Assembly: GCA_003216595.1 (NCBI GenBank)
Contig: QCIQ01000003.1
Span: 62,001-126,000 of the forward strand
Source of the DNA: Prochlorococcus sp. AG-402-M18
GTDB taxonomy: Bacteria > Cyanobacteriota > Cyanobacteriia > PCC-6307 > Cyanobiaceae
Direction of reading: 5' to 3'
DNA: 64,000 bases
Shown: positions 8,999 to 27,929 of the stretch, in pieces
How positions within the stretch are numbered: the stretch's first letter is position 1
Layout: each line of letters opens with the position of its first letter
Program-made: the position numbers and the translations under genes
The notes under the pieces: model-generated
Databases searched by the model: none
Seen by the model: the letters and a program-made list of their open reading frames with translations, nothing else
What the model was told of the DNA's origin: nothing

Positions 8999-9808
8999 TT
9001 AAACCAATTGCCCATCATCAATTAAGGATTTTAATTTTTTTTGTACCTCTGGATTATCCAATTGCTCCAAAGCTGTCCTTGCTTCATACCTAACTGAAGG
9101 CTCTCTATCATTTAATAAAACAGAAATAAAAGTCTCTACTATTTGAGTTTGGATTTCCGCACTCAAAAGGGCATAAAGGCGGCCTAGGGACCAAATACAG
9201 TTACTTCGAACTATTGGTTCACCATCTACTTGCAAACTTTCAAGTAATTGATTCGCAGCTGGGGGAGAACTCTCTACTGAATTTAGTCCAACCTCTGCTA
9301 GAGAGCTTGATGCCCACAATCTCACGGCAGCGACATCTTGTTTTAATGCATTAATCAGAGGTTCAAGAACTGGAGCGTCAGGGTAATTTCCGAGACTCCA
9401 TGCAGTAGCTTTTCGAACATAGGCGTTACTATCAAACCTCAATAAATGCAATAAAAGATCAATAGCTTTTGGACAAGGATTTCTACCTAAAGCATAAACA
9501 GCACTCATCCTGACTACAGGAGAAGGCTCGTCAAGTAAAGGTAATAAGAATGGAAGAGCTCTAGGGTCTCTATGCTCGCAAAAGACTCTTAAGCCCTGAA
9601 GTCTCTCATTATTACCAGATTGCAGCCATTTCAACGCAAGATCACATTCTTTTGATGAATTCCCTTGATCTCCATCAATTTTATCCAATTCAATTTCATC
9701 TAAAGGATCTCCTGCCAATTGAGCAGCTAATTCTCTAGCTAAAAGATCAGGGTCTATAGCCAAATTAGCTAACCCTTTTTCACTTAATTTTTGATTTTCA
9801 TCATTCAT
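8999..9808 (-). CDS. HEAT-repeat (PBS-lyase-like) protein
   Basis: Protein of 269 aa built of alpha-helical HEAT repeats of about 31 residues. Repeats are visible as DPRALPFLLPLLDEPSPVVRMSA, CPKAIDLLLHLLRFDSNAYVRKA and later copies. The family includes phycobilin lyases and non-lyase scaffolds. Nothing here proves lyase activity, and phycobilisomes are reduced in Prochlorococcus. A protein-protein interaction role is the safe reading. Confidence 0.8.
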   Translation of the reverse strand: MNDENQKLSEKGLANLAIDPDLLARELAAQLAGDPLDEIELDKIDGDQGNSSKECDLALKWLQSGNNERLQGLRVFCEHRDPRALPFLLPLLDEPSPVVRMSAVYALGRNPCPKAIDLLLHLLRFDSNAYVRKATAWSLGNYPDAPVLEPLINALKQDVAAVRLWASSSLAEVGLNSVESSPPAANQLLESLQVDGEPIVRSNCIWSLGRLYALLSAEIQTQIVETFISVLLNDREPSVRYEARTALEQLDNPEVQKKLKSLIDDGQLV

Positions 9809-9831
9809 AGCTCTGACAGAAGAAGAGCAAA

Positions 9832-9957
9832 TTAATTAATTGGTGCTGGTGCAAGCATATCCCCGGGAAGCCATATCCGAGCGCTGACGGCGAACAAAGC
9901 AACAACAAAAAGAGCAACAATTAAAATAGGAAAAAGAGTTGTTCGTAAAAAAACCAA
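9832..9957 (-). CDS. Small single-pass membrane protein (41 aa)
   Basis: Not in the ORF track because of its length. It starts at a TTG with an in-frame TAA five codons upstream. The product has a hydrophobic segment (FPILIVALFVVALFAVSARIW) and a polar tail LPGDMLAPAPIN. It fills the gap between the symporter and HEAT genes, in the same direction. The size and shape resemble small subunits of thylakoid complexes, but I do not recognise it as a named Psb, Pet or Ndh subunit. Confidence 0.5.
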   Translation of the reverse strand: MVFLRTTLFPILIVALFVVALFAVSARIWLPGDMLAPAPIN

Positions 9958-10006
9958 AATTAAAACTAGTTAGAGTTCTATTCTGCTCTAAATTTTGACC
10001 ATTTGG

Positions 10007-11773
10007 CTATCGAGGGTCAACTTTTTGAGTTATTAGTTTTGTTTTCTTCATTAAAAACATACAACTCACAGCAATTAAAAGCGCAATCCATGCGCTTCTC
10101 TCTTGATGTAATAAGAAAGCCCCAATACTAACTAATCCACCATAGAGAATTCCTGAGCCTAAAACGAAGCGAGATCCAAGCACTGATAAATTGTCAACTG
10201 GATTGATATTCAGACTTTTTCTTATTTTTTTCCAACCAGGACCTGGGGGTTTTACCTGTTTAACAAATTCATTGAGTATCTCTTCTGACTCTGGCTCAGT
10301 AAAAAACAAGGTAAGCAACCAAATCACAGCTGTAAATGAAGTAGTAAATAAGAGTCTTTTCCCAAAATCTTCAATTGTAAAATAGGGAGAAACCGAGGTA
10401 ATTAAGCCCATAAAGAAACCACTCAGCATTGCGGAAAGTTCCGCTAGAGCATTAACTCGCCACCAAAACCACCGAAGGACAAGAACAGCACCTGGTCCTG
10501 TTCCTATTGCAATAACAAGTCGAAACATTGAGCCAATACTGTTACTAAATAGAGCCGTGACGACTCCAATTAGAAGCAACAAAATGCTTCCAACCTGGCC
10601 AATAAAAATCATTTCTTTAGGGCCAGCTGATGGCCTCACAAATCTCTTATACAGATCATGAGCAAGATAACTTGCTCCCCAGTTAATTGATGTACTTACA
10701 GTACTCATAAATGCAGCGACCAATGAAACCACGACTAATCCAAGTCCAACAGGTGGCAAATATCTAACAGCGAGATTTGGATAACTTAGTTCCCAGTCAG
10801 CCTGTTGAGGCAAGAGGACTAAACCAGCCAAACCAACTAAAATCCAAAGCCAACTGCGAATAAGATAATTAACAATTAAAAAAACTATTCCTGCCAAAGT
10901 TGCTTGTTTTTCATCTTTAGTAGCCAATAAACGCTGAATAAATTCTCCACCACCATCACTACGCCTAAAGCTCCACCACTGCAAAGAAATAAAAGCGAAA
11001 AAGGTAGTAATACTTATTCCTGAACTATCCAACCAATTGAAACCATCTTTATTTAATGTCCATGGGAATAAAGAAAGGAGCTCAGGTCGATCTAATGCCT
11101 CTATTTTTATTAACAAAGCCGTCATACCACCAGAAGCATCCAGTGCTACAAAGCAAACAGCAAACGCTCCTAAAAGAGCTAATACAAGTTGGACAAAATC
11201 ATTAACCACTACTGCCCAAAGACCACCTAGTACAGTGTAAATAAGCAAAAATAAAGCAACTAAAACCATTAAAAGTATCGTGTCAGTAAAGGGGCCAAAC
11301 ACAATATGTCCATCCACGACACCTAATGATTCAGCTACTTTACGCATTGCCAAGAATGCATAAGCAATCCCAATACAATTGATTGGAACAGAAAGCAAGA
11401 AAGCTTTTATACCTCTTAAATAAGCTGCTGGCTTACCTCCATAACGTAATTCAGTGAAAGCTGCATCAGTCAATACTCCACTACGCCTCCAAAGTGGAGC
11501 GAATATAACTGTCATGGCGACATGTGCAAGCCCAAAACTCCACCACTCCCAATTCCCAGCCAAGCCTCTAGTCCCAATAATTCCGGCCACATAAAGAGGG
11601 GTATCAATAGAGAATGTTGTAGCAGCCATGGACATTCCAGCAAGCAAACCAGTTAGACGACGACCAGCAACAAAATAATCGGTTTCATTATGATTTTTTA
11701 GAGAGATATAAATTCCTAATGCCAGAGAAAATATTAAATAAAGAAATAAAATAAACCAATCAATAAATGTCAT
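10007..11773 (-). CDS. Sodium:solute symporter family transporter
   Basis: Polytopic inner-membrane protein with about 13 hydrophobic segments and the SSS-family patterns DYFVAGRRLTGLLAGMSM near the N terminus, GLWAVVVNDFVQ, and STVSTSINWGASY in the sodium-site region. It couples Na+ entry to uptake of an organic solute; the substrate cannot be told from sequence. The ORF track begins at a TTG (11785), but an ATG four codons later (MTFIDWFILFLYL) is the likelier start, giving 588 aa. It follows rlmN on the same strand. Confidence 0.86.
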   Translation of the reverse strand: MTFIDWFILFLYLIFSLALGIYISLKNHNETDYFVAGRRLTGLLAGMSMAATTFSIDTPLYVAGIIGTRGLAGNWEWWSFGLAHVAMTVIFAPLWRRSGVLTDAAFTELRYGGKPAAYLRGIKAFLLSVPINCIGIAYAFLAMRKVAESLGVVDGHIVFGPFTDTILLMVLVALFLLIYTVLGGLWAVVVNDFVQLVLALLGAFAVCFVALDASGGMTALLIKIEALDRPELLSLFPWTLNKDGFNWLDSSGISITTFFAFISLQWWSFRRSDGGGEFIQRLLATKDEKQATLAGIVFLIVNYLIRSWLWILVGLAGLVLLPQQADWELSYPNLAVRYLPPVGLGLVVVSLVAAFMSTVSTSINWGASYLAHDLYKRFVRPSAGPKEMIFIGQVGSILLLLIGVVTALFSNSIGSMFRLVIAIGTGPGAVLVLRWFWWRVNALAELSAMLSGFFMGLITSVSPYFTIEDFGKRLLFTTSFTAVIWLLTLFFTEPESEEILNEFVKQVKPPGPGWKKIRKSLNINPVDNLSVLGSRFVLGSGILYGGLVSIGAFLLHQERSAWIALLIAVSCMFLMKKTKLITQKVDPR

Positions 11774-11803
11774 AAGAGTTCTCAAGTCATACGAGTTTCT
11801 TTC

Positions 11804-13062
<1,259 letters not shown>

Positions 13063-13098
13063 TTAGAAAGTTTATAAGACTATTGTAGATAAATTCAT

Positions 13099-17217
<4,119 letters not shown>

Positions 17218-17249
17218 CTATTCAAGAAAAAAGGAATTTGTTCTAAGAG

Positions 17250-19157
17250 TTACGAAGTAGCTGCTACGGCATCAATAATTGTATGGTTCATTACCACTCG
17301 GCCAACGGTAGTCAAGATGTAACGGCTAATTAAACTTCCATCTTCATCTAATCGGTCACGTCGATATGTCCACTCCTCAATACGGGTACCATCTTTCAAA
17401 GTCTCAGACTTACGCGGTTTTTGAAGCTCATCATCGTCCTCAATTTCACCCGAGAATCGAACCCAAACCCAATCATGCAAATCTATTCTTTTATCTTCCA
17501 GAGCTTGTAAAACGTCTTCAAGTGATGCATATGTATGTGAATGATCTCCAAACTTTGGCTGATTTGCTTGAGGTTGAATTGCGGTTAGATAGTAAGACCC
17601 TAAAACCATATCTTGAGATGGGGTAACAATTGGATCCCCAGTTGCAGGGGAAAGAATATTGTTACTAGCTAGCATTAACATCCTTGCCTCTGTTTGTGCC
17701 TCAATTGCTAAAGGAACATGAACAGCCATTTGATCTCCATCAAAATCAGCGTTAAAAGCTGGACATACCAATGGATGTAGCTGTATAGCTCGTCCAGCGA
17801 CTAATTTAGGCTCAAAAGCTTGTATGCCTAGTCGATGCAAAGTAGGGGCTCGATTGAGCAGGATAGGATGACCATCTATAACTTCCTGCAATACCTGCAT
17901 CACTTCATCGTCGGCTTTCTGTATCAATTTTTTTGCTGCTTTGATGTTGTTGACAATATTCTGGCGAATCAATCTATGAATTACAAAAGGCTGAAAAAGC
18001 TCTATAGCCATTTCCTTTGGCAATCCACATTGATGCATTTTTAACTTGGGGCCAACTACTATTACCGATCGACCCGAATAATCAACTCTTTTCCCAAGCA
18101 AGTTCTGTCTAAATCTACCTTGCTTACCTTCGATAATATCGCTTAATGATTTCAAGGGGCGATTATTTGCACCAACAACAGTTCTTCCCCTTCTACCATT
18201 ATCAATAAGTGCATCTACAGCCTCTTGTAGCATCCTTTTTTCATTTCTAACTATTATCTCGGGCGCTAATATCTCCTGAAGACGAGCTAGACGATTATTC
18301 CTATTAATTACTCTTCTATATAGGTCATTTAAATCTGAGGTGGCAAATCTACCCCCGTCTAATTGCACCATAGGCCTCAGATCAGGAGGTATAACAGGTA
18401 TCGCATCTAAGACCATCCATTCTGGACTTGCACTTGTAGCAATAAAATTATCTATAACCCTTAGTCTTTTGATAAGCTTAGCCCTTTTTTGACCTTTGCT
18501 TGTTGCAATTTCTTCTCTTAATTGCTCAGCAACTTCCTTTAAATTTAAATCTTCAAGTAATTGTTTTAAGGCCTCTGCACCTATCCCAACAATTGGTTCA
18601 TTCTCGATAGTTGAATCCTCAGCATAAATCTCGTCTTCAATCTCAAGCCATTCATCTTCTGTTAATAGCTGCTTATATTTAAGATCTTTACTATCTCCAA
18701 TATCTAAAACAACATAACAATTAAAGTAAACAATTTGCTCAACATCTCTAAGAGGCATGTCTAACAAAATAGCTACATAACTAGGGATACCTTTTAGATA
18801 CCAAACATGAGATACGGGAGCTGCTAATTTAATAAATCCCATTCTATGTCTCCTTACCCGACTTTCTGTTACTTCAACACCGCACCTTTCACAAACAATT
18901 CCACGATGTCTAACTCTCTTATATTTTCCACAATGACATTCCCAATCCTTTGATGGGCCAAAGATCTTTTCACAAAACAATCCGTCCATTTCAGGCTTAA
19001 GTGTTCGATAATTTATTGTTTCTGGCTTGGTTACCTCCCCTACTACCTGACCATTGGGTAAAGTTCTTTGCCCCCATTCCATTACTCTTTCAGGCGAGGC
19101 TAGTTTTATTTTGACGTAATCAAAATGATTTTCCGTACGTAAGTTGCTATTAGTCAT
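17250..19157 (-). CDS. rpoC1: RNA polymerase gamma subunit (N-terminal beta', RpoC1)
   Basis: N-terminal half of beta', split from rpoC2 as in all cyanobacteria and chloroplasts. It has 635 aa. The zinc-binding [20 protein letters not shown] is near residue 74 and the catalytic magnesium loop [12 protein letters not shown] near residue 468. [14 protein letters not shown] is also conserved. It lies 42 bp downstream of rpoB. Confidence 0.98.
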   Translation of the reverse strand: MTNSNLRTENHFDYVKIKLASPERVMEWGQRTLPNGQVVGEVTKPETINYRTLKPEMDGLFCEKIFGPSKDWECHCGKYKRVRHRGIVCERCGVEVTESRVRRHRMGFIKLAAPVSHVWYLKGIPSYVAILLDMPLRDVEQIVYFNCYVVLDIGDSKDLKYKQLLTEDEWLEIEDEIYAEDSTIENEPIVGIGAEALKQLLEDLNLKEVAEQLREEIATSKGQKRAKLIKRLRVIDNFIATSASPEWMVLDAIPVIPPDLRPMVQLDGGRFATSDLNDLYRRVINRNNRLARLQEILAPEIIVRNEKRMLQEAVDALIDNGRRGRTVVGANNRPLKSLSDIIEGKQGRFRQNLLGKRVDYSGRSVIVVGPKLKMHQCGLPKEMAIELFQPFVIHRLIRQNIVNNIKAAKKLIQKADDEVMQVLQEVIDGHPILLNRAPTLHRLGIQAFEPKLVAGRAIQLHPLVCPAFNADFDGDQMAVHVPLAIEAQTEARMLMLASNNILSPATGDPIVTPSQDMVLGSYYLTAIQPQANQPKFGDHSHTYASLEDVLQALEDKRIDLHDWVWVRFSGEIEDDDELQKPRKSETLKDGTRIEEWTYRRDRLDEDGSLISRYILTTVGRVVMNHTIIDAVAATS

Positions 19158-19199
19158 GAGAAATTTAGTGTGATGAGATGATTTTTTCGATTGAGTCAG

Positions 19200-22100
19200 T
19201 TACTCCTCGTATTCTTTACCTAATGATTCATAGGTAGGTCTACTTGGCGTGCTTCTACGAGGATTAACATCTTGCATTAGATCAACTTCTTTTCCATCAT
19301 CTGTATAAACGCCAATATCTAATCCCAATGACTGAAGTTCTCTCATTAAAACTTTGAAAGATTCTGGAGTCCCAGGCCTTGGAATTGGTTTACCTTTTAC
19401 AATTGAATTAAGAGCTTCATTACGACCTTGCATGTCATCAGACTTTACAGTTAGCAGCTCTTGCAAAGTGTATGCTGCACCATAAGCCTCAAGTGCCCAT
19501 ACTTCCATTTCTCCCAGTCTCTGTCCACCTTGTTGGGCTTTTCCACCTAGAGGTTGTTGAGTAACTAAAGAATATGGACCTGTAGACCGAGCATGAATCT
19601 TATCGTCTACTAAATGTACAAGTTTTAGGAAGTGAGCATAGCCAACAGCTACTGGTTGATCAAACGGTTCTCCTGTTCGACCATCTTTAAGGAGTAACTT
19701 TCCAGGATCCTCAGGGTTGTATACCCATGATTTACCTGGCTGCTTTGCAGCTTCTTTCAAGTAGGCTTGTACAGTCTGATTAGACATTTCTGGCCCATAC
19801 ATCTCATCAAATGGGACAATTTTAACTCGGCAATCCAAGTTTGAGGCAGCCCAACCCATGAGGAGCTCAAATACTTGCCCTACATTCATTCTACTTGGAA
19901 CCCCAAGTGGATTAAGACATATATCTACAGGTGTGCCATCAGGAAGGTAAGGCATATCTTCTCTTGGCAGTATTCTGCTAATAATCCCTTTATTGCCATG
20001 TCTGCCTGCCATTTTATCGCCAACTTGAATTTTTCTGCGTTGCGCCACATAGACTCTTACAACCATGTTAGCTCCAGGTGGTAGCTCATCACCTTGTTCT
20101 CTTGTATAGATTCTGACATCAACTACTCGTCCTCTCTCAGTTGAGGGAACTCGAAGTGAGTTATCTCTTACATCTCTAGCTTTTTCTCCAAAAATTGCTC
20201 TTAACAGTTTTTCTTCAGGTGGTTGATCTGATTCTCCTTTAGGGGTTACTTTCCCAACAAGGATATCTCCACTCTCAACAAACGCTCCTATTCGAATGAT
20301 TCCCATTTCATCCAAATTCCCAAGACTTTCTTCAGATACATTGGGGATTTCTCTTGTTATTTCTTCAGGACCTAGCTTCGTTTGGCGAGCTTCTATTTCA
20401 TATTTTTCTATATGAACAGAGGTATATAGATCATCTTTAACTAACCTTTCGCTAACCAAAATTGCATCTTCATAGTTGTAACCTTCCCATGGCATATATG
20501 CAATTAATACATTTTGACCAAGAGCTATTTCACCTCCCTCACATGCCGAACCATCAGCCAAGACTTGCCCCACAATTACTGGGTCACCATTAAAAACTAT
20601 AGGCCTATGGTTTAAACAAGTATCTTGATTAGATCTCTGATATTTTTGCAAGTAATGAGTGTGATCATTGCCTTCTTCATCAGTAACAACGATTGCATTT
20701 GCATCAACATAACTCACTGTTCCATTAACTTTTGAAATTGGAACCATTCCAGAGTCTCTCGCAACCTGAGTCTCTAAACCAGTTCCAACTAAAGGCCTTT
20801 CTGGACGCAAAAGAGGGACCGCTTGTCTTTGCATATTGGAACCCATCAAAGCTCTATTAGCATCATCGTGTTCCAAAAATGGAATTAAGGATGCAGCGAC
20901 AGAAATAACCTGAACAGGTGATAGTTGGACATAATCAACTTGCTCAGGAGAAACCGTTTCAAAATCTTGACGATATCTAACTGGAACAAGTTCTGCCATA
21001 ATTTTTCCTTCTTCGTCGGTAGCTACATCCCCTGGAGCAACCCTACATTCATCTTCTAAATCTGCAGAAAGATAAATAGGATTACCTTCTTTGATTAATC
21101 GTCCATTTTCCACCTTCCAAAATGGTGTCTCAATAAAACCGTATTCATTTACTCTCGCGTGAGTTGCTAAAGAATTAATCAAACCTGCATTTGGTCCTTC
21201 AGGGGTTTCAATTGGACACAGTCTTCCATAATGAGAGGGATGAATATCCCTAACTGCAAAACCAGCTCTTTCACGAGTTAAACCTCCAGGTCCCAAAGCA
21301 GAGATACGTCTCTTATGAGTTAATTCTGCTAATGGATTGGTTTGATCCATAAATTGACTTAATTGACTTGAACCAAAAAATTCTTTTATTGCAGCAACTA
21401 AAGGTTTTGGGTTTACTAACTGCGCTGGAGTAAGTGAATCTGTTTCCCCAACGGTCATCCTTTCTTTAATTATCCTTTCAAGTCTATTTAAACCAACTCG
21501 AACTTGATTTTGTAAAAGTTCGCCGACTGATCTAACTCTTCTATTACCTAAATGATCAATATCGTCCAAAGTTGCCCCACCAACATCTAATTCTAAATTG
21601 ATTAAATAATCCAACGTAGAAAGAACATCTTCGTTTGTAAGTGTTCTTACGTTATCAGGAATAGTTAAGCGTAATTTCTTATTTATTTTATATCTACCAA
21701 CTCTTCCTAAGTCATACCGTTTTGGATCGAAAAATCTTGTTTGGAGTAACTGTTGACCACCACTAACTGAAGGAGGCTCGCCTGGCCTTAACTTTTTATA
21801 AAGCTCCAACAAGGCTTGGTCTTCCGAACTTATACCTTCTTCATTGGCCGCATCAATTGACTTTTTATAAAACTCAGGATGTCGTAATTTATCTATCACA
21901 TCATTATCTGATAAACCCATTGCCCTCATTAAGACATGAGCATTAATTTTTCGTGTTTTATCTACACGAACATGAAGCAAATCGTTTTTATCCGTTTCAA
22001 ACTTTAACCATGCTCCGCGATTAGGAATAACGCTTGCATTGTAAGTTCTTCTACCATTTTTATCCTGCTCATCTTTGAAATAAACTCCTGGACTTCTAAC

Positions 22101-22487
22101 AATTTGATTGACTATTACTCTCTCAGCACCATTAATTATAAAAGTTCCACGTTCAGTCATTAAAGGTAGTTCACCTATAAAAACTTCTTGTTCTTTAATC
22201 TCTCCGGTCTCTTTATTAACTAAACGACAAGTGACATACATTTGAGAAGCAAAAGTTGCATCTCTTCTCTTTGCTTCTTCTACATCATGCCTTGGACGCT
22301 TAAGTTTATATTCTGCACCTATAAAATGCAGTTCAAGCTTACCGGTGTAGTCTGTAATGGGAGAAAAATTGTCTAATTCTTCTATTAAGCCTTTATCCAA
22401 AAACCACTTAAAACTGGATCTTTGCACCTCAACCAGATCAGGCAGATATGTAGCGGCTTTGGCTACCTGAATCGCGCTTCTGCTCAT
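19200..22487 (-). CDS. rpoB: RNA polymerase beta subunit
   Basis: Catalytic beta subunit of 1095 aa, the compact cyanobacterial length. The rifampicin region contains [18 protein letters not shown], followed by [18 protein letters not shown]. Downstream is [12 protein letters not shown] and the C-terminal clamp segment [19 protein letters not shown] leader of about 250 bp separates it from tatD. It holds the presumed operon promoter, but I see no clear terminator or riboswitch there. Confidence 0.98.
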   Translation of the reverse strand: MSRSAIQVAKAATYLPDLVEVQRSSFKWFLDKGLIEELDNFSPITDYTGKLELHFIGAEYKLKRPRHDVEEAKRRDATFASQMYVTCRLVNKETGEIKEQEVFIGELPLMTERGTFIINGAERVIVNQIVRSPGVYFKDEQDKNGRRTYNASVIPNRGAWLKFETDKNDLLHVRVDKTRKINAHVLMRAMGLSDNDVIDKLRHPEFYKKSIDAANEEGISSEDQALLELYKKLRPGEPPSVSGGQQLLQTRFFDPKRYDLGRVGRYKINKKLRLTIPDNVRTLTNEDVLSTLDYLINLELDVGGATLDDIDHLGNRRVRSVGELLQNQVRVGLNRLERIIKERMTVGETDSLTPAQLVNPKPLVAAIKEFFGSSQLSQFMDQTNPLAELTHKRRISALGPGGLTRERAGFAVRDIHPSHYGRLCPIETPEGPNAGLINSLATHARVNEYGFIETPFWKVENGRLIKEGNPIYLSADLEDECRVAPGDVATDEEGKIMAELVPVRYRQDFETVSPEQVDYVQLSPVQVISVAASLIPFLEHDDANRALMGSNMQRQAVPLLRPERPLVGTGLETQVARDSGMVPISKVNGTVSYVDANAIVVTDEEGNDHTHYLQKYQRSNQDTCLNHRPIVFNGDPVIVGQVLADGSACEGGEIALGQNVLIAYMPWEGYNYEDAILVSERLVKDDLYTSVHIEKYEIEARQTKLGPEEITREIPNVSEESLGNLDEMGIIRIGAFVESGDILVGKVTPKGESDQPPEEKLLRAIFGEKARDVRDNSLRVPSTERGRVVDVRIYTREQGDELPPGANMVVRVYVAQRRKIQVGDKMAGRHGNKGIISRILPREDMPYLPDGTPVDICLNPLGVPSRMNVGQVFELLMGWAASNLDCRVKIVPFDEMYGPEMSNQTVQAYLKEAAKQPGKSWVYNPEDPGKLLLKDGRTGEPFDQPVAVGYAHFLKLVHLVDDKIHARSTGPYSLVTQQPLGGKAQQGGQRLGEMEVWALEAYGAAYTLQELLTVKSDDMQGRNEALNSIVKGKPIPRPGTPESFKVLMRELQSLGLDIGVYTDDGKEVDLMQDVNPRRSTPSRPTYESLGKEYEE

Positions 22488-22740
22488 TCGAGAACCTGCG
22501 TTTATATGTAGAGGACGGGGTTAATGTCTTGTCCTTAAGGTCGAAAAATGATCTTTACTAAGAAAAAACCAAAAAACAATCTCATGGAAGATTGGGATTT
22601 AAATTGAATTTACTTAATCAACGAACAAACTGACTCAAAAGGCAGAACCTTCAAGGTTTAAGCGTAGATACCACGCATAGACAAGACAATAAGTAACTCT
22701 ACACTCAAATCAGAGAATTAACTAGAGGATAAAATGATAT

Positions 22741-23532
22741 TTAAGGCAACGCAAACAATTCCCTTGCGTTTTGAGTCGTTTTTTCAGCAATTTCAGAAAA
22801 GCTTTCTCCTCTAATTTCTGAAATTTTATCTACCACATGCTTTACGAAAGAAGGTTCATTCCTTTTCCCTCTATGAGGAACAGGCGACAGGAAAGGACTA
22901 TCGGTTTCTACTAGAAATCTACTGTCAGGAACTTCTTTGGCGCATTCATGAATATCAATGGCATTTTTGAAGGTTACATTTCCACTGAAACTGATATAAA
23001 AGCCAAGATTAAGAAACTCTCTCATATCTTTGACATTACCGCTCCAGCAATGCATAACACCTTTTGGGCAGCAACCATCTTCAGAAAGTTTAGAAAAAAC
23101 TTCTAACATTTCTTTTGCAGCATCTCTGCAATGAACAATGACTGGCAAATTCAATTCACAAGCCAAGTTTAATTGCGGCATTAAAATTGAAAGTTGCTCA
23201 CTCAAGTTCTCTGCTTTGAAAAGATCAAGTCCTAATTCTCCTATTGCAACTACTCGACTGTCATCAAGAGCAGCATGTTTCAAAACACTTACAGTGTCAG
23301 GTCTCCAATGATGGACATCCAATGGATGTACTCCTACTGAATATCGAATCTCCTTAAATTGATCAGCCATTGACTTAATAGCTGGGATTTCAGAGGGTTC
23401 TACGCAAGCGTGCAACAATGCTTTAACGCCCTGTGATCTCCATCTTTGTGCAACTTTTTCTCTATCTTCGTTAAAGTTAGAGAATACAATATGACAGTGA
23501 CTATCAATTATTGAACTTTTGGAATCGCTCAA
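22741..23532 (-). CDS. tatD: TatD family metal-dependent DNase
   Basis: TIM-barrel hydrolase of 263 aa. Metal ligands are visible in DSHCHIVF at the N terminus, GELGLD in the middle, VIVHCRDAAKE, MHCWSG and VETDSPFLSP. Members act as 3'-5' exonucleases or deoxyribonucleases. The start is TTG. It follows rpsT on the same strand with about 50 bp between, and rpoB lies 250 bp beyond. Confidence 0.9.
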   Translation of the reverse strand: MSDSKSSIIDSHCHIVFSNFNEDREKVAQRWRSQGVKALLHACVEPSEIPAIKSMADQFKEIRYSVGVHPLDVHHWRPDTVSVLKHAALDDSRVVAIGELGLDLFKAENLSEQLSILMPQLNLACELNLPVIVHCRDAAKEMLEVFSKLSEDGCCPKGVMHCWSGNVKDMREFLNLGFYISFSGNVTFKNAIDIHECAKEVPDSRFLVETDSPFLSPVPHRGKRNEPSFVKHVVDKISEIRGESFSEIAEKTTQNARELFALP

Positions 23533-23581
23533 GATGAAAAATAAAATGTTCTTTCAATATTAAATCTTAGATTATTTATTC

Positions 23582-23884
<303 letters not shown>

Positions 23885-23995
23885 TTAGTGTTTTAGTCTT
23901 ATATTAATCCACACTACCTCAAGACCATGAAGAAGATCTACATAAATCAAAATTAAGGCATAAGATAATCAAATTGAACCAATAGCTAAGAGTTC

Positions 23996-25345
23996 ATGAC
24001 GCAAATAATTAATAAAGATGAGGTTCAAGAAACCCCTTCAAAAAAATCGATCATAAAAACAGCTAATAATTTTGACCAGGCTCAGTCTGAGCTCAAGAAA
24101 ATCACTGATCGAACATCTGGAACCGTTCAAGATAAAGCTATAAAAGTGGTCGATGGCATTCTTGAAAATGTTAGTAAAAGAGGGGATGAGGCGCTTAGAG
24201 AATATACTTCTCGCTTTGATGGGTTTGTAACGGAAAATTTTCAAGTTCCATCAAATTTAATACTTAAAGCTTGGGAAGAGACTTCTAAGGAATTACAAGA
24301 TTCACTTTTATTGGCAAAAAAAAGAATTGAAAAATTTCATAGTCTTCAGATACCAAAAAATATCAACTACAACGGTCCCAATGGAGAATCCCTAGGACGA
24401 AGATGGAGTCCTGTAGAAAAAGCGGGAATATATATTCCTGGAGGAAGAGCCGCCTATCCAAGCACAGTTCTAATGAATGCTATTCCTGCTTATGTTGCAG
24501 GAGTTAATCAAACCATCATGGTTTCTCCTGCCAACTCACAAGGCGAGTTAAACCAAACCGTATTGGCTGCAGCACATATCACAGGAATCAACAAAGTTTT
24601 TCGTGTTGGAGGTGCTCAAGCAATTGGCGCGCTTGCAAGTGGAACTGAGTCAATTCCAAAAGTAGATGTAATTACTGGGCCAGGAAATATTTATGTAACT
24701 TTGGCTAAGAAAAAAGTTTATGGAAAGGTAGGAATTGATTCTTTGGCTGGTCCAAGTGAGATCCTAATCATTGCTGATCAATCAGCAAAATTGGAACATG
24801 TTGCATCCGATATGTTGGCGCAATCTGAGCATGATCCTTTGGCTTCAGCAATATTAATAACAACTAATAAAGAATTAGCGGAAAAATTACCAGCAGAAAT
24901 AGAACGTCAGTTAATTAATCATCCAAGATTGGAAATATGCAAGGAATCACTTTCTCAATGGGGTTTAATAGTCCTTTGTGATGATTTAGAAACTTGTGCA
25001 AAATTAAGTGATACTTTTGCCCCAGAGCATCTTGAATTACTTGTAGAGGAACCAAAAGAATTATCAAAAAGCATTAAGAATGCTGGAGCAATATTTATGG
25101 GGCCATGGAGCCCAGAAGCTATTGGAGATTATCTTGGGGGGCCAAATCACACTCTTCCCACTTCAGGCACTGCAAGATTTGCTGGTGCTCTTGGAGTTGA
25201 AACTTTTATGAAAAATACTTCACTTATAGATTTTTCCAAAGAAGCCTTTAATGAGAATAAAGATGCAGTTGTGCATTTAGCCAATAGCGAGGGGTTGCAT
25301 AGTCACGCAGAATCAATACGAATTAGAGATTCTAAATTTTGTTAA
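23996..25345 (+). CDS. hisD: Histidinol dehydrogenase
   Basis: Zn-dependent enzyme for the last two oxidations of histidine synthesis. The family signature lies in [17 protein letters not shown] and [14 protein letters not shown], with QSEHDPLAS and [10 protein letters not shown] supplying zinc and active-site residues. Its 449 aa are normal for a monofunctional HisD. The 3' end overlaps the convergent rpiA gene by 14 bp. It is not with other his genes, as is usual in cyanobacteria. Confidence 0.96.
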   Translation: MTQIINKDEVQETPSKKSIIKTANNFDQAQSELKKITDRTSGTVQDKAIKVVDGILENVSKRGDEALREYTSRFDGFVTENFQVPSNLILKAWEETSKELQDSLLLAKKRIEKFHSLQIPKNINYNGPNGESLGRRWSPVEKAGIYIPGGRAAYPSTVLMNAIPAYVAGVNQTIMVSPANSQGELNQTVLAAAHITGINKVFRVGGAQAIGALASGTESIPKVDVITGPGNIYVTLAKKKVYGKVGIDSLAGPSEILIIADQSAKLEHVASDMLAQSEHDPLASAILITTNKELAEKLPAEIERQLINHPRLEICKESLSQWGLIVLCDDLETCAKLSDTFAPEHLELLVEEPKELSKSIKNAGAIFMGPWSPEAIGDYLGGPNHTLPTSGTARFAGALGVETFMKNTSLIDFSKEAFNENKDAVVHLANSEGLHSHAESIRIRDSKFC

Positions 25346-26042
25346 GTGAGTCAACACCAACTACTTCATTTTCAACTTTTCCAACTAATACTTCATCTGC
25401 CAGGTTTACAAAAAGTCCATTTTCAAGAACACCTGGAATGTTGTTAATTTGACTCTCCAATAGCTCAGGTTGTTCAATACCATTCCTAAAAGTTAAATCA
25501 AGTATCAAGTTTCCTTGATCAGTAACTATTGGTCCAGCCTTTTTCTGAGCCATTCTTAGATTTCCTTCTCCCTCAAGATTTTTTAATGTTTTTTGTACTT
25601 GTTTCCAAGCTGAAGGAAGAACCTCTACTGGTAATTTGAAATCAAGGTTTAATTTCTCAACAAGTTTGGTTGAGTCAACCACCACTATAAATTTTTTAGC
25701 CAAAGCAGCAACAAGTTTTTCCTGAACATGACAAGCTCCTCCCCCTTTAATTAATTGAAATTTGGGATCAACTTCATCTGCACCATCAATTGCAAGGTCA
25801 ATTTCTGAAACTGAGGATAGAGATTTCAGCGGTATCCCTAATTCAGACGCAAGAACTTCACCCTGAAAAGATGTAGTCACTCCAACAACATCTTTAATTT
25901 CTCCTGATTTTAGTTTGGCAGCAAGAGCCTCAATCATTAAAGCTGCTGTAGAACCAGAGCCAAGACCAAGAATCATACCGTTTTGAATCTGATCTACAGC
26001 AGCTTGAGCAACTGCTTGTTTCATTTGATTTTGGAGATCCAT
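25332..26042 (-). CDS. rpiA: Ribose-5-phosphate isomerase A
   Basis: Interconverts ribose 5-phosphate and ribulose 5-phosphate in the Calvin and pentose phosphate cycles. Family motifs are [20 protein letters not shown] and [13 protein letters not shown], the last two holding catalytic residues. It has 236 aa with an ATG start. It overlaps hisD at the 3' end and follows the DegP-like gene by about 35 bp on the same strand. Confidence 0.96.
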   Translation of the reverse strand: MDLQNQMKQAVAQAAVDQIQNGMILGLGSGSTAALMIEALAAKLKSGEIKDVVGVTTSFQGEVLASELGIPLKSLSSVSEIDLAIDGADEVDPKFQLIKGGGACHVQEKLVAALAKKFIVVVDSTKLVEKLNLDFKLPVEVLPSAWKQVQKTLKNLEGEGNLRMAQKKAGPIVTDQGNLILDLTFRNGIEQPELLESQINNIPGVLENGLFVNLADEVLVGKVENEVVGVDSLNKI

Positions 26043-26078
26043 TTAGTCGTACCTTTTCGAAAGACAGTAGCAAGATTT

Positions 26079-27308
<1,230 letters not shown>

Positions 27309-27403
27309 CTAGTAATATTTGATTGCCTGACGGTACCTCTTTGAATAGGGGCGGGTCAAAACTTAAACCGCTCGGGCTTCCTGCCCGACTTCGACACTGC
27401 CTC

Positions 27404-27874
27404 TTGTCTAATCAAACCATTACAGAATTGAAAGTTCTTGCAGCAAAGTCCGCAACTAATTATGGCTTTGATGTAACTGATTTTAAGATGTTCACTCATC
27501 TAAATCCCTTATCAATTCAAGTAAATATCCGACATAAGAATCCCGATAAGAAAGTCACTATTGATGACTGTTCTATTCTTAGTCAACATATTGATGAAGC
27601 AATTCATGGTTCTTCAATCCTTAATCAGCCTTTCATTCTTGAAATCAGCAGCGAGGGGGTTGGTGATTTCTTAACTGAGGATAAAGATTTTCAAATTTTC
27701 AAAGGTTTTCCAATTGAAGTTACTTATCAGGATTTAAAAAAAATTGAACAACAAACAAATGGTTTGCTTCTAAAAAGGACAGATAATGATTTACAAATAA
27801 ATCAAAAGGGTAAAACTCAACGAATCCCAGTCGAAGACATTATTCAAGTTCGACTCACAAAACCCACTGGTTAA
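27404..27874 (+). CDS. rimP: Ribosome maturation factor RimP
   Basis: Protein of 156 aa for 30S maturation, first gene of the rimP-nusA-ylxR-infB operon. The family pattern appears in QPFILEISSEGVGDFL and in the C-terminal segment around IQVRL. The ORF track extends it to a TTG at 27323, but the added 27 residues do not resemble RimP. The DNA there contains a small GC-rich hairpin (CGGGC-TTCCT-GCCCG at 27373-27387), which fits an untranslated leader. I therefore prefer the TTG at 27404 (SNQTITELKVL). Confidence 0.85.
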   Translation: MSNQTITELKVLAAKSATNYGFDVTDFKMFTHLNPLSIQVNIRHKNPDKKVTIDDCSILSQHIDEAIHGSSILNQPFILEISSEGVGDFLTEDKDFQIFKGFPIEVTYQDLKKIEQQTNGLLLKRTDNDLQINQKGKTQRIPVEDIIQVRLTKPTG

Positions 27875-27929
27875 AATCTAGATATTAATTATCTAACCCA
27901 ATCCTTCTCATCTCTATATCCCATCATCG

